Numbered from the stretch's first letter, positions 34,001-42,644 are shown. The stretch is DNA of 64,000 bases from Nitrospirales bacterium (GCA_012270585.1 JAAXIB010000084.1:1-64000); one strand, 5' to 3'. Notes: generated by a model not told the origin, from the sequence alone. Numbers and translations: made by a program.

Positions 34001-36191
34001 CTTCATCCAGGTGGATCATTTCCAACCACGGAGCGGGATTCCGGTCCGGAGCAAACGGCACGCGTTTGCCGAAGTGAGGCGTCAGCCACGGCCACGCGAC
34101 TTTTCCCGTCGTCGGTTCGAACCAGATGGGCCGCCGTTTCCCGGCTTCATAGCCCTGCCACTCCGGATGATATTTGGGATTCTCGGTCGTGCTTTCTCTC
34201 TCACTCATCGCACGATCGCCGTCCCAGACCCAATCCACCACGGTCGCGTCATACGACTTGAGTTGGCCGATCTCGTCTTCCGTATGGCCGGGAAGACCGC
34301 GGGTCGGCAACTGCATTTCAACCCAATCGTAAATCCGAACCACGGCCGGATCGGCATTCCAATCGGTTTTTTGCGAGTTATCGACCAGCTTGAACTTCTT
34401 TCCGAACCAATCCACCGTGGTGCCCACCAATTGATCGGAGGTTACCGGCCTGGCGATACGCCCGAGTCGGTCGGGCAACTCGCGGAGCGGGGTCATCACG
34501 TCGTTTTGGATGCCGGGTACCTGCAGGGTATTGTAGACCCGCCAGTACCCCCACATACCGGCCACGTAATGGTGCGCCACGTGACAATGAAACAGGAAGT
34601 CACCGGCCAGGTATTGACAGAGCCCTGACCCGCATTCGGTTTCCAGGTCCAGCGCTTCGGATGGGCCGATCACTTCCACGTCCACCCGGTCTGATTTGGC
34701 GCGAATGAGCGGATACTTCACGGGTCCGTTCTGGCCCTTGTGCCACATCGGCATCTGATCGACCGCCCGCGGGCTTCGGGCCCATCGAATGGCTCCGCCG
34801 TGCGGATGATGCGAATGGAACACTTCAGACCCGCCGTGGACCAGCCGGTACTTGGCGGGATCACCCAAATAACTCCGGGGGATCGTGGGACCGGCATCAC
34901 CGAAGGTGTAGGAACTGTAGGCCATGGATTCATCTTCAAAGCCGAAGTACTCGTGTTGCACGTGCATGTTGTTAATACCGAACGGTTCGCTCCGGTAGTT
35001 CAGCGCCCGTGCTCCCGGACGGTAGGCATCGGTCAACGGATCACGTTGCGGAAGGAAGTCTCCGTGCTTGTTCACCGGCCGGAAGGCTTCGTCACCCACT
35101 TCATGATAAATCAACACGAATTCCCGGAAATCCGGGCCCATGCCGTTCTGAATGATGGCTTGCCAGCCGCTCGGCATTTCGGGCGCCGGCCCCATGCCCA
35201 ACGGATCCAGATAATTCGAGCCGGCCGGTTCGACCACAAACACCCCGAACAGCCCCATCACGGTCAACTCACGGTCATTACTGTAACTGTGGAACTGCCG
35301 CCCACCTTCCTGGGTATCGGGATGGATGTACCATTCCATCTCCACGGGCGTGGTTTCACAATTCTCTTCGCACTCTTCATCGGGCCCATAGGCAATGGCA
35401 TCGGGGTTCGTCGTGGCCGCGGGTTGACCGGTCGCGCTGACCACCATGCTGGACCCGTTGATGTGGAGACTCACGTCCTCACCGAATTCCAACTGGTTCC
35501 GTAGCGTGACTTTCACGCAATCACCCTGGTTGCCGCGAATCACCAGGGGTTGAATATACTGCCCCTGGATCCCGTTCTTCACGCCGCCGGGATTATGGTG
35601 TCCCTCTTCTTCGCGCGCTTCCGCGTTCATGGCTTCCTCTTCCCGGACGTTCTCGATGTTTTCCGACAGCACGTACATGTAGCCGGGATAGTAATCCAAC
35701 CATTGATTCAACGTGATTTCCACGTTGATCGCGGAAATATCATAATGCTTCACCGGAGCCGTGGCCGGACATTTCCCGCCGCCCGTCATCGCGACCGGTT
35801 CGATGTCGTTATCGGAAGCCAACAAGTAGTTACCCTTGCCGGCGCCGTATTGATGCATCATGGACATCGTGTCGAAGCCACCGGAGTTGGATTCGGACAT
35901 TTCCTCCTGCATTTGCTGCATCAACCGCTCATGCTGCTTTTCGACAAGCGCGGCGCGCTCGGCTCTCCCCTCCTGGGCATTTTCAACAATGGTCTGCCCT
36001 TTGAGGCGTTCGGCCCAGGCAGGCGACTGGTGATCCATCCCTGAGGTTTGAATCACTGATGCTGAATCGGGAACCTCGGATTCAGCGTTGGCAGGAGGAA
36101 GCAAAAAGCACACCAGGGCTAACAGGCTTCCCCCTCCCAGAAACGCAAATCGCTTCACGGATAAATGGGGAAAAGGATTGAAATGAAACAT
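31047..36191 (-). CDS. Giant multicopper oxidase with embedded LysM domain
   Basis: A 1714-residue exported protein (signal peptide ending near PPANA, 36). The first cupredoxin region (about 140-560) has HSHHPHGG (459-466) and the classical FHCHVAHHYVAGM (534-546), giving type 1 and type 2/3 copper ligands. A second region carries THFHFVQFDNQASDG (near 840) and FCHDHAFGGTTWPHG (near 1041). Between these two lies a LysM domain (about 946-990). A third region (1320-1700) repeats the beta-barrel layout without a full copper motif. Large oxidases of this type include bacterial Mn(II) oxidases (MofA/McoA/MnxG groups). The substrate is inferred, not shown. The ATG at 36191 has AAGGAGG. Confidence 0.85.
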   Translation of the reverse strand: MFHFNPFPHLSVKRFAFLGGGSLLALVCFLLPPANAESEVPDSASVIQTSGMDHQSPAWAERLKGQTIVENAQEGRAERAALVEKQHERLMQQMQEEMSESNSGGFDTMSMMHQYGAGKGNYLLASDNDIEPVAMTGGGKCPATAPVKHYDISAINVEITLNQWLDYYPGYMYVLSENIENVREEEAMNAEAREEEGHHNPGGVKNGIQGQYIQPLVIRGNQGDCVKVTLRNQLEFGEDVSLHINGSSMVVSATGQPAATTNPDAIAYGPDEECEENCETTPVEMEWYIHPDTQEGGRQFHSYSNDRELTVMGLFGVFVVEPAGSNYLDPLGMGPAPEMPSGWQAIIQNGMGPDFREFVLIYHEVGDEAFRPVNKHGDFLPQRDPLTDAYRPGARALNYRSEPFGINNMHVQHEYFGFEDESMAYSSYTFGDAGPTIPRSYLGDPAKYRLVHGGSEVFHSHHPHGGAIRWARSPRAVDQMPMWHKGQNGPVKYPLIRAKSDRVDVEVIGPSEALDLETECGSGLCQYLAGDFLFHCHVAHHYVAGMWGYWRVYNTLQVPGIQNDVMTPLRELPDRLGRIARPVTSDQLVGTTVDWFGKKFKLVDNSQKTDWNADPAVVRIYDWVEMQLPTRGLPGHTEDEIGQLKSYDATVVDWVWDGDRAMSERESTTENPKYHPEWQGYEAGKRRPIWFEPTTGKVAWPWLTPHFGKRVPFAPDRNPAPWLEMIHLDEDGQPSVKPAKPGENGRWSLCPDRAGSQEYNIHFIKLPIELSAAQGDQPAVVDPNGLLYVVHEEEEAIRNNNDLKVPLVFRSNIYDCMDWMLTSEWPDDDFTNFQSSKINTHFHFVQFDNQASDGVISGFSYEQSVRPFTLFEKKKDKGLPVPMNAKVTKAAGKGDRTIHVTNAQQYHVGTVLLVGADNVPGKEVKRIVAIGSSGESASAGGGGGMYAVNPGDTLGAIAMQHGTDVATLVSMNGLADANLISVGQQLQVPGEGGGEAAAPSGGAQTLTFKTPLEHDHPVGDIVTVEFVRQRFWADADVGSVFCHDHAFGGTTWPHGAVCSFLIEPFGSTWHDPSTGEAKRTGPVMDIHTVEPVGYGVSGSFRELMVQIMDTVPHTVNVVTAGNPPGQPVEVALEAGRTVSFQMPPNDMIKMTPMPFLNGGTHTTGGALNFRAEPFAQRLANNPETSQLFSSGTHGDPSTVPLRAYLGDSIVFRLIDVTMNESNVFTVSGHNFLTERYAGDANRKNSIHIGIAERYDLVVPQAGGTRLQPGDYMYFNGRSSKLSEGSWGLIRVLDQEVPDLKPLPNAAFGGPGIKEPLPVCPADAPVKNFNVVAIDYPQMAFNPNVEEAIEVDFERTIEVRNPDAKIYVLEEEVAKVSGEFQPMPLTLRANVGDCLKVKLTNKMKEGRASFSAFSLAFDPKDSQGVNLGNNPGDQTVAPGESRTYTYYADPAVGETQSLVWDWGNVAMNPRNGLFGGIVIGPKGAQYRDPKTGADISEKNSWIADVIVDRSVPGNEHRVNYRDVALFFQDEDNIIGTSFMPYVQNVAGLVGVNYRSEPYLYREEQGCSLGRMFQPCNVDEPNEPATPIIEAHAGDPVRIHVFGASNEQNGMFTLEKHEWPIEPFMQGADHISVVEFSGSEGIDAFIPSAGGPYSMPGDYVYSNARLPYSQSGQWGYFRVLSKNDQRILPLSGASPGVKEAKEVQPERGSVRPISFK

Positions 36192-36286
36192 GGAACAGCC
36201 TCCTTCGGAAAGTAAACTCACTCTCTAGGCAGGAAAAATTTGCTTGATGTTATTTATCGTAGACTACCCACGAGGGGCAAAAACTA

Positions 36287-36316
36287 AAATTACTGAAAAC
36301 AACCTGGAAGTGTCAA
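36287..36316 (-). promoter_or_regulatory. Possible promoter of the multicopper oxidase gene
   Basis: A perfect TTGACA on the minus strand (36311-36316) with an 18-base spacer to TAATTT (36287-36292). The -10 matches poorly, so the real -10 may lie elsewhere in this A/T-rich stretch. Confidence 0.35.
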
Positions 36317-36380
36317 GGGTGCCTGGCTGGAGAAATCAGGGGGGAGAAATCGGCGGGATCAAGGAACCGGAAACGGGTCC

Positions 36381-37238
36381 CTACCTCTGTCCCGTTTCGG
36401 ACAGAATACAGCGGTGGAAGGCATCGCTCACCGCTTGAGTTACCGTTCCCGGCACGCGATCCCCCACCGGAACGCCGTTCAACGCGGAAACCGGCAACAC
36501 TTCGACCGTCGTGCCGATCAGAAACAGTTCATCGGCCCGGGTCAATTCCTCCTCGGGAACATCCCGTTCATCAACCACAATGCCGTTCTTTCTCGCCAAC
36601 TCCAACACCACGGCCCGGGTGACGCCGGCCAACAACTGGTCACTCAATGGGGGCGTGATGATGTTCCCGTCCCTGACCAGGCACACGTTGCTCGAACAGC
36701 CCTCCGTCACCAACCCATCCTTCACCAGAATCGCTTCCATGGCGCCGGCATCGGCCGCCGCCTGTTTGGCCAAGACATTCGCAAGCAAATTCAAACTCTT
36801 AATCGAACACCGGCCCCACCGGAGGTCGGACAGGGTGACGGCGGGAACGCCCTGCCGTTGAAGTGCGCCGTCCGGTCCGGGGATTTCCCGGAACGTCATC
36901 ACCACGGTGGGCTTCGCCGGGCTCGGAAAAAGATGGGCTCGCGGAGCCACCCCGCGGGTCAACTGTATGTAGACCATGCACGCGGCATAATCACTCCGTT
37001 GAACGCCTTCCCGGATCAACGCCTCCCATTCGGTTCGGGAGAGCGGGACCGGAATGGAAACCGCCCGTGCGCTCGACTCCAATCGCAACAAATGGTCGTA
37101 AAGCCGGAAAGGAATACCCCCATACGTGCGAACGACTTCATAGACGCCGTCGCCGAATTGAAAACCCCGATCCTCGATCGAGATGGTCGCTTCCTCAAGC
37201 GAAGAAAAGCGCCCGTTGACGTATGCGATATTGGGCAT
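36381..37238 (-). CDS. dat: Class IV PLP aminotransferase, D-amino-acid transaminase type
   Basis: A 285-residue cytoplasmic enzyme that transfers amino groups, most likely on D-alanine. Features are YVNGRFSSLEEATISIEDRGFQFGDGVYEVVR, the PLP lysine K147 in RCSIKSLNLLANVLAKQAA, VTEGCSSNVCLV, and TPPLSDQLLAGVTRAVV. The opening matches D-alanine transaminases better than branched-chain enzymes, but IlvE or aminodeoxychorismate lyase activity cannot be excluded. It is the last gene of a four-gene run with an inhibitor, a Rieske protein and DUF192. Confidence 0.85.
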   Translation of the reverse strand: MPNIAYVNGRFSSLEEATISIEDRGFQFGDGVYEVVRTYGGIPFRLYDHLLRLESSARAVSIPVPLSRTEWEALIREGVQRSDYAACMVYIQLTRGVAPRAHLFPSPAKPTVVMTFREIPGPDGALQRQGVPAVTLSDLRWGRCSIKSLNLLANVLAKQAAADAGAMEAILVKDGLVTEGCSSNVCLVRDGNIITPPLSDQLLAGVTRAVVLELARKNGIVVDERDVPEEELTRADELFLIGTTVEVLPVSALNGVPVGDRVPGTVTQAVSDAFHRCILSETGQR

Positions 37239-37252
37239 GAGGGTAACGAACG

Positions 37253-37573
37253 TCAGGAACCCGGTTCCTGCACGTGGACCAGGAACACGCGCCGGGCTTC
37301 GGCCGTGAATTTCCAGGCCATCCGTTTCTGAAATTCCAGGCGGTGCGTCCCGGGTTCGAGTGGCTCGAATTCGAATTGACGCTTGCCCGAATCAACCGCA
37401 TTATTGCTGGTGGTCCGGAAAAATTCGTCCCCCGTCAGTACCAGTTGACTCGGATCATAAGAAGGCACCCACTGCTCGCCCCGCGTACGGTCCTCCCACA
37501 GATTGACGGTCACGGGCACGCCGACCGTGGCATAAAGCGGCTTGCGATCGGATCGTTCTTCATCCATGTCCAT
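37253..37573 (-). CDS. Chagasin-like (I42) protease inhibitor protein
   Basis: A 106-residue protein matching the small beta-sandwich of chagasin inhibitors of cysteine proteases: VTVNLWEDRTRGEQWVPSYD, LVLTGDEFFRT, FEFEPLEPGTHRLEFQKRMAW and RVFLVHV. It has no signal peptide, which is unusual for the family, and the NPTTGY loop is altered to EDRTRGEQW, so inhibition is uncertain. It lies 14 bases before the aminotransferase. Confidence 0.65.
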   Translation of the reverse strand: MDMDEERSDRKPLYATVGVPVTVNLWEDRTRGEQWVPSYDPSQLVLTGDEFFRTTSNNAVDSGKRQFEFEPLEPGTHRLEFQKRMAWKFTAEARRVFLVHVQEPGS

Positions 37574-37576
37574 AAT

Positions 37577-37912
37577 CTAGAATTCCCTGCACGTGGAACT
37601 GACGAAAACCTCACCATCTCGAACCCGGACGTCATAGCTCGCGACACACTGCCCGCCTCCATCCGTACCGAAACCGTTACGCACGTCGAATTGGAGATCG
37701 TGCCAAGGACATCCTACCACATACCCCTTCAACTTGCCCTTATGGAGCGGCCCGCCTTTATGCGGGCAGACGTTATTGATCGCAAAAAACGTCCCAGACA
37801 CGTTGAAAAGCGCAATGGTCTTGCCTTTCACCTTGACGGCCTTCGATTGTCCCGGAGGAACATCTTCCGCCTTGCCGATGGGCACGAAATGATCCGATGG
37901 TTGCGATTCCAT
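37577..37912 (-). CDS. Rieske [2Fe-2S] ferredoxin-like protein
   Basis: A 111-residue soluble protein with the Rieske cluster motifs CPHKGGP and CPWHDLQFDV, as in NirD-like and dioxygenase ferredoxins. Such proteins carry one electron or act as small subunits of reductases and oxygenases; no oxygenase is encoded nearby. The ATG at 37912 is preferred over a TTG eleven codons upstream. Its stop is only three bases before the inhibitor gene. Confidence 0.87.
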   Translation of the reverse strand: MESQPSDHFVPIGKAEDVPPGQSKAVKVKGKTIALFNVSGTFFAINNVCPHKGGPLHKGKLKGYVVGCPWHDLQFDVRNGFGTDGGGQCVASYDVRVRDGEVFVSSTCREF

Positions 37913-37978
37913 GGTATTCACAGACCGTCCCGGTGACGAACGCAAAACCTCATTCCATCAAGCATCCTCTTTGACACG

Positions 37979-38485
37979 TTACAACCGCAAGGCAAAAACG
38001 AGTTCCTGACCCAAGGAAACCTGGGCCCGATCGACAAATCCGCTGTTCGCCTTAAGCAGATACCGCGCCCGTTCAGGGGGCGGCCCATACCACTCACAAG
38101 GGTCGCTCGCACACGGGACCGCGGTTTCGACGATATGAACCACGTGCTTGCTTTCATTCACCCAGATCAAATCCACGTTGAACTGGTATTGTTTCGTCCA
38201 GACCTTATGAAGACCGGACTCCTCAAAAAGAAAAATCATGCCCCGATCGTCGGGCAGCGACTCCCGGAACGCCAACCCGAACAACAACTTTTCCGGAGTC
38301 TCGGCCACCTCTGCCTGAAGCTTGCTCCCGCTGGGAAACCGGACCTCGATGATTTCCGTGTCCTTGGGAGAATTAAACAGCAACGCCCCCGAGATCAACA
38401 ACAGCGACATCAGCACAAGAAACAGGATACGCTTTCTGTTCGGGGTCAACGGAGCTTCTGCCGCACGAGTCTTTTTTGAACCCAT
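37979..38485 (-). CDS. Exported DUF192 protein
   Basis: A 168-residue protein with a membrane or signal segment (RILFLVLMSLLLISGALLF) and the DUF192 fold: EVAETPEKLLFGLAFRESLPDDRGMIFLFEE, NVDLIWVNESKHVVHI and YLLKANSGFVDRAQVSLGQEL. The family's role is unknown. Longer open-frame forms begin in a family D repeat (SPQPSPSWG), so the ATG at 38485 is chosen. It is the first gene of a minus-strand run of four. Confidence 0.83.
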   Translation of the reverse strand: MGSKKTRAAEAPLTPNRKRILFLVLMSLLLISGALLFNSPKDTEIIEVRFPSGSKLQAEVAETPEKLLFGLAFRESLPDDRGMIFLFEESGLHKVWTKQYQFNVDLIWVNESKHVVHIVETAVPCASDPCEWYGPPPERARYLLKANSGFVDRAQVSLGQELVFALRL

Positions 38486-38503
38486 ATTCGGCGCCTGCCG
38501 TTT

Positions 38504-38543
38504 TCTCCCGCTCCCCCATGAGGGAGAGGGCTGGGGCGAGGGG
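38504..38543. repeat. Family D repeat (CCCTCTCCC type), copy 1
   Basis: A short hairpin around CTCCCCCATGAGGGAGAGGG followed by CTGGGGCGAGGGG. A second copy at 53819-53857 has the same layout. Confidence 0.8.
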
Positions 38544-38691
38544 ACATCCAATAAGCCGCCGGACTTCTCCCTGATATATCAGGCTCTCCAAACGGATGTC
38601 CAACGCAAAAAGTATTTGCGCGGCAGAGTCTGTCCGGCATCCCTCCTATAAAACGGAACCTTTCCCATAACACCATTTACCATTTGTCCCA

Positions 38692-38697
38692 TATAAT
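38692..38697 (+). promoter_or_regulatory. Probable -10 box
   Basis: A perfect TATAAT 65 bases upstream of the secreted-protein gene at 38762. The -35 region is poor (TAACAC-like), so the call rests on the -10 only. Confidence 0.4.
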
Positions 38698-38761
38698 TTA
38701 TAGTGTGAACGAGAGACTTCTCAAACTGCCTCCCTTCACCTTCGAGCAGGAGGATCTTGCC

Positions 38762-39109
38762 ATGAAGAAAAAAGCGCTCAGGATCTTCTTCATTGCAGGC
38801 ATGGCCCTGTCCCTATCGTTTTCCATTTCGACAGGCACCTCATCCGCGGTCATGCCTATCACCATCGACCATTTTGTCGCCAACCTCTTCCCCGAGGCCA
38901 GTCACTACTTTTGGGTGGTAAACGACAGCAAGAAGGAAACGCAAAGGGAAATCATCGTCGACATCAACACCTTCGTCACGCAAAAGGAAGGAGCCACACT
39001 CACGGAAAACCGGTTTTTACTGCTGATCCTTGACGGACAGATTTTTGCTGCTCAAAACATCCCCCTCAACGCGACTGTCGACTGTGGGCCGGACGAAGAA
39101 GAAGTGTAA
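38762..39109 (+). CDS. Small exported protein of unknown function
   Basis: A 115-residue protein with a signal peptide (KKKALRIFFIAGMALSLSFSIS...SA) and a mature part that begins MPITIDHFVANLFPEASHYF and ends in an acidic, Cys-containing tail (CGPDEEEV). AGGAGG lies upstream of the ATG. It is one of the few plus-strand genes here, flanked by its own -10 box and a terminator. I do not recognise the family. Confidence 0.75.
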   Translation: MKKKALRIFFIAGMALSLSFSISTGTSSAVMPITIDHFVANLFPEASHYFWVVNDSKKETQREIIVDINTFVTQKEGATLTENRFLLLILDGQIFAAQNIPLNATVDCGPDEEEV

Positions 39110-39123
39110 GAAGACCGGACAAC

Positions 39124-39161
39124 AAAAAGCCCCGTTCCCTGCTCAGGAAACGGGGCTTTTT
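39124..39161. terminator. Bidirectional terminator
   Basis: AAAAAGCCCCGTT pairs with AACGGGGCTTTTT around a CCTGCTCAGG apex, giving T-runs on both strands. It serves the convergent genes ending at 39109 (plus) and 39182 (minus). Confidence 0.95.
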
Positions 39162-39181
39162 GTTGCACAAACAAGTCGCTT

Positions 39182-39676
39182 TTACTTCAAGATCAGAAGG
39201 TTGGAACCAAGATGCGCAGCATGAAGCTGGCATTTGACCTTCATGTTCCCGGAAGCGGTGACGTACGTCAGGTCGACCATGGGGATACCAATATACTTGG
39301 TTTCCCCGGCCTCCACCGTAATTGCAACCTGCAACGAGGTGGGGCCGGCAAAGGCCGAATCAGCCGAAAGGCTGAACCCATGTACACCATCCAGTGCGTT
39401 GGTGACTTTGATCAGGACGGGCTGGCCTCTCCGACCTCCGGTTCCTTGGTTTCTCAGGTCCAGAATCGAGGTTCCCGGATACCAGGCTTTTTTCCCACCG
39501 ATCATCAAGGCGGTGTATTCAAGGTCGACGTCGAGAGTTGTAAAAGGTTGACCAATGACAGATCCGGTTTCAAGATCTCCCACCACCGCTCCCCCGGCCT
39601 GAAACGCGAGAGCAACTGAAGAACCGGCTGCTACCAGAATGAGACTGAAAAGGACGGATAGAAGCACCTTGTGCAT
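39182..39676 (-). CDS. Exported cupredoxin-fold protein
   Basis: A 164-residue protein with a signal peptide (to about residue 24) and a cupredoxin-like end: GVHGFSLSADSAF (H99), a beta strand pair, then KVKCQLHAAHLGSNL (C149, H152, H155). Compared with classical CxxHxxM sites the last ligand is His, as in some nitrous oxide reductase-like cupredoxins. GAGGAGG precedes the ATG. It is probably a periplasmic copper protein or copper chaperone. Confidence 0.75.
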   Translation of the reverse strand: MHKVLLSVLFSLILVAAGSSVALAFQAGGAVVGDLETGSVIGQPFTTLDVDLEYTALMIGGKKAWYPGTSILDLRNQGTGGRRGQPVLIKVTNALDGVHGFSLSADSAFAGPTSLQVAITVEAGETKYIGIPMVDLTYVTASGNMKVKCQLHAAHLGSNLLILK

Positions 39677-40263
39677 TGCCTACCTCCTCACTAGAAAAAT
39701 GACGTTAATAAAAAGTGCCGCTAAAAAACCTCAAGGCCACTCACGTTTTCCATAGAACCTACTTGCTTGCACCATTTTCTTACGCGGTGAATGCGACTTA
39801 TAGCACATGCCGCCAGAGGACGCAAGGCTGTTTTTGAGGGGAATATATCAGAATAGTGAAGGGCAAGAAAGTGGGAATTATGTACTTAACTTGACGACCC
39901 GGAGGGATGGAACGATGTTTGTAGAAAATTGGCCGAACGAACGACAAGAAAAAGGCCGACAGGAATCCCTCTTGCAGGCTGACCGCCTACCCACCAAGAG
40001 ATGAAAAGAAAGAAAACGACCCTGGATTCCTGCCTTCGCAGGAATGACCGATGACAGCGATTTTCCTATCAAGGCAACCAGGAAGTCAGCCAACCGTTCC
40101 GGCCCCTTGCTCAACCCCGACAAAGCACGAAACGATTTGCTGTCTTCCGGACAGCAGGAAGTGGACCTGAGGCCACTCACCCGTTGACTTTTTCCTTGCA
40201 TCGTACTCTTCCACGCAGGTAGAGTGGAAACGTGCCGAATGTTGAGTTCGTGGTACAGCCGCC
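39677..40263. other. Long intergenic region with a partial family C repeat
   Basis: About 590 bases between the cupredoxin-fold gene and the Ig-like protein. It contains a family C hairpin at 40016-40050 (CCTGGATTCCTGCC...GCAGGAATGAC). A short plus-strand frame at 39807-40004 shows no family likeness or ribosome-binding site. Nothing else was recognised. Confidence 0.6.
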
Positions 40264-41277
40264 ATGAAATCCTTCCTTCCCGTTGCGCTGATTCTGTCTT
40301 TTTCCATCATCCTGCCGTATTCGGCCATTCTGCCTGAGGCCGCAGCCTTTTCTATCGCACAACCGGAAAACGGCAGCCCACACCCGTCGAACAAACCCGT
40401 TTCCGTCGTCCTCGACATGGGACTGGCAACGGGGATCACCAAAGTCCGGTTCTATTGGTACGAGGAACAGGAAGACATGCTCAAAGCATTCGTCGAGGAA
40501 AAGTTGGCCGGGATTGCCACTGCCCCGCCGTTCGGAGCGAAACTGCGTCCGCCTCAAGCAGCCACGGGTCTCTACCGCCTGCTGGCCGTGGCCGAACAGG
40601 AAAACCGGGAATCCGGTGATGAAGAATGGGCGGTCTTCGACGAAGTGCTCCTCAACATCCAACCACACGGTTCGTTGGAAGAAATCGATTTTCAGACGGA
40701 CAAACCCTTGAAATTCGGGCGGGCGGGCGCCGTGCGGGTCTACGATCAACTGGACTTCCTGGGGAAAATCATCGACCTTCCCGTCGTGGGACGATATTCT
40801 GACGGTGCGACGCGGTCGATTCGCACCGCAGCCACCGGGACGACCTATCACGTGAACGATGAATCCGTGATCACCATCAACGAAAACGGGCAACTCCGGC
40901 TGGTGGGCAACGGCGCCGCAACCGTCACCGTCAAAAACAGCGGGGTCGAACGCGCGCTGGACGTTCTCGTGGAAGTCAATTCCGAACCGAATCAGCTACC
41001 CGTGGGGGACCCGGGTCCCACCCAAACCGTGTATTCGGGCGAGACGGTCGTCCTCAACGGCCTCAAAAGCTATGACCCGGAAGGAGGCTCCCTGCAATAC
41101 TCCTGGGAGCAAATTCGAGGCAGCAAAATCGCCCTGCTCGATCCCGATTCGGCAAAGGCCCGCTTTTTTGCGCCGTTCGTAGTCGAACCCCGTCTCTTTC
41201 GCTTTTCCCTCAGGGTGACGGACGTCCAAGGGGCCGACAGCGTACCTGTCGTTGTCGATATCATGGTGGAACCATAG
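40264..41277 (+). CDS. Exported protein with Big-2-like and PKD-like domains
   Basis: A 337-residue protein with a signal peptide (to about 28), an unassigned beta-rich region (PSNKPVSVVLDMG...VRFYWYEEQ), a bacterial Ig-like segment (GRYSDGATRSIRTAATGTTY...VTVKN) and a C-terminal PKD-type domain (VYSGETVVLNGLKSYDPEGGSLQYSWEQ). These folds are used in surface adhesion or as spacers. It runs convergent to a minus-strand gene two bases beyond its stop. Confidence 0.75.
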   Translation: MKSFLPVALILSFSIILPYSAILPEAAAFSIAQPENGSPHPSNKPVSVVLDMGLATGITKVRFYWYEEQEDMLKAFVEEKLAGIATAPPFGAKLRPPQAATGLYRLLAVAEQENRESGDEEWAVFDEVLLNIQPHGSLEEIDFQTDKPLKFGRAGAVRVYDQLDFLGKIIDLPVVGRYSDGATRSIRTAATGTTYHVNDESVITINENGQLRLVGNGAATVTVKNSGVERALDVLVEVNSEPNQLPVGDPGPTQTVYSGETVVLNGLKSYDPEGGSLQYSWEQIRGSKIALLDPDSAKARFFAPFVVEPRLFRFSLRVTDVQGADSVPVVVDIMVEP

Positions 41278-41279
41278 CA

Positions 41280-41774
41280 TCACAGCACGATTTGCGCGTC
41301 TTTCGACTGTTCCCCCTTTCGGGCTTTCTCCAACAGCGCTTCTTCGACAAAAATGGGAGTGCCGAAATGAATCGCCAAGGCAATTCCATCTGAAGAACGA
41401 CAATCAAACACTTTGGTTTGGCCGCCGACGGCCATCATCAACTCACCGAAATAGACCTGTTTCTTCAGGCTGATCCGAACCTCCACGACCGTCATGCCGT
41501 AGGACTGCAAAATGGTGTGCATGAGATCATGAGACAACGGGCGTGGAGATTTTTTCCCGGTCAGCGCCCCATGAATGGACCCCGCCACCGTCGGGTCCAC
41601 GAAAATGGGGATCACCGAATCCCGTGCCGTCAATAACACCACGGGCCCTACTTCCGACCAGACGACTTTCACGTGTTCCACTTTGACTTGCCGGGGAGGA
41701 GAAAGGGATTGCGCCTGAACCTGAGCGGCGCCGACCATCAAATATCCGACAAGAAGAAACAGGAGATGTCGCAT
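41280..41774 (-). CDS. Exported bifunctional-nuclease-family (DUF151) protein
   Basis: A 164-residue protein with a signal peptide (MRHLLFLLVGYLMVGAAQVQA) and the DUF151 core: VVLLTARDSVIPIFVDPTVAGSI, RPLSHDLMHTILQSYGMTVVEV, VYFGELMMAVGG and FDCRSSDGIALAIHFGTPIFV. The founding plant member is a nuclease, but bacterial members are uncharacterised. The exported location is unusual. Confidence 0.82.
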   Translation of the reverse strand: MRHLLFLLVGYLMVGAAQVQAQSLSPPRQVKVEHVKVVWSEVGPVVLLTARDSVIPIFVDPTVAGSIHGALTGKKSPRPLSHDLMHTILQSYGMTVVEVRISLKKQVYFGELMMAVGGQTKVFDCRSSDGIALAIHFGTPIFVEEALLEKARKGEQSKDAQIVL

Positions 41775-41792
41775 AACCGACTCCTTTAGGTT

Positions 41793-42431
41793 TTATCCCG
41801 CCACAAAAGGGTTATACTCCCGTTCCAGTCCGATCTGCGTAGCCGGGCCGTGTCCGGGAATGACACGAGTGGCGGGATCCAGGGAAAAGAGTCGTTCCCG
41901 GATGGAAGACTGGATGGCACGCGCGTCACCGCCCCACAAGTCCGTCCGTCCGATCCCGCCGCGAAACAGGGTATCGCCCGACAGGAGCAACTGCTGGCCG
42001 GCAACATAAAAACTGAGAGACCCGGGTGTGTGTCCCGGCGTATGCAACGCCTGTGCGGAGACGCTTCCGAATGCCACCGTCTCCCCATCCTGAATCCAAC
42101 AATCCGGAGCCGGTGCGGGGATATACGGCACCCCAAAAGCCTGGCATTGAACGTCAAGCATCTTCCACAACGCCTCGTCATGAGGATGCAAACACAGCGG
42201 CGCCCGGGTGGCTTTTTGAATGTCACCGGAAGCCAGGAAATGATCGAAATGAGCGTGGGTGTGCAGGATCCGAACGACCGTCAGTCCGAGGCGCCGCACT
42301 TCGGCAAGCAGTTGCTCGGGATTCCCTCCCGGATCGACAATGACCGCCTCGCTGGATTCCGGATCCCCTAAAATGGAGCAATTACACCCGAGAGGGGGAA
42401 CCGCAAACGTTTTGAGAATAACGTGCTGCAC
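41793..42431 (-). CDS. Glyoxalase-II-like metallo-beta-lactamase-fold hydrolase
   Basis: A 212-residue hydrolase with the metal motif THAHFDHFLAS (HxHxDH), further ligands in TPGHTPGSL and LLSGDTLFRGGIGRTDLWGG, and GHGPAT near the end. It resembles hydroxyacylglutathione hydrolase-like proteins such as YcbL. The start is the GTG at 42431 with GGGAAGA upstream; the open frame begins 24 codons earlier. It lies 19 bases before the DUF151 gene. Confidence 0.87.
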   Translation of the reverse strand: MQHVILKTFAVPPLGCNCSILGDPESSEAVIVDPGGNPEQLLAEVRRLGLTVVRILHTHAHFDHFLASGDIQKATRAPLCLHPHDEALWKMLDVQCQAFGVPYIPAPAPDCWIQDGETVAFGSVSAQALHTPGHTPGSLSFYVAGQQLLLSGDTLFRGGIGRTDLWGGDARAIQSSIRERLFSLDPATRVIPGHGPATQIGLEREYNPFVAG

Positions 42432-42644
42432 GAATCGTCTTCCCTTTGCCGATGCGTACCCGCCACCGGGGGATGATCGTGAGACTGCCCGGTCACAGGC
42501 CACCGGCGGATTTGCATTCTCCTTCGAAGACTCCTACAATCAAAATCAACGGAGGCGGGCTTTGCTGTGAATTGTAACATTTTCTCTCTGGAGAAAGCGC
42601 CCACGAGAAACTGGCACCCCGTTGTGAGGCTTGAGCGACCAGGC

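Noticed and set aside
39807-40004. 65-residue plus-strand frame in the long intergenic gap
   Set aside because: No ribosome-binding site, no family likeness, and low-complexity charged composition.
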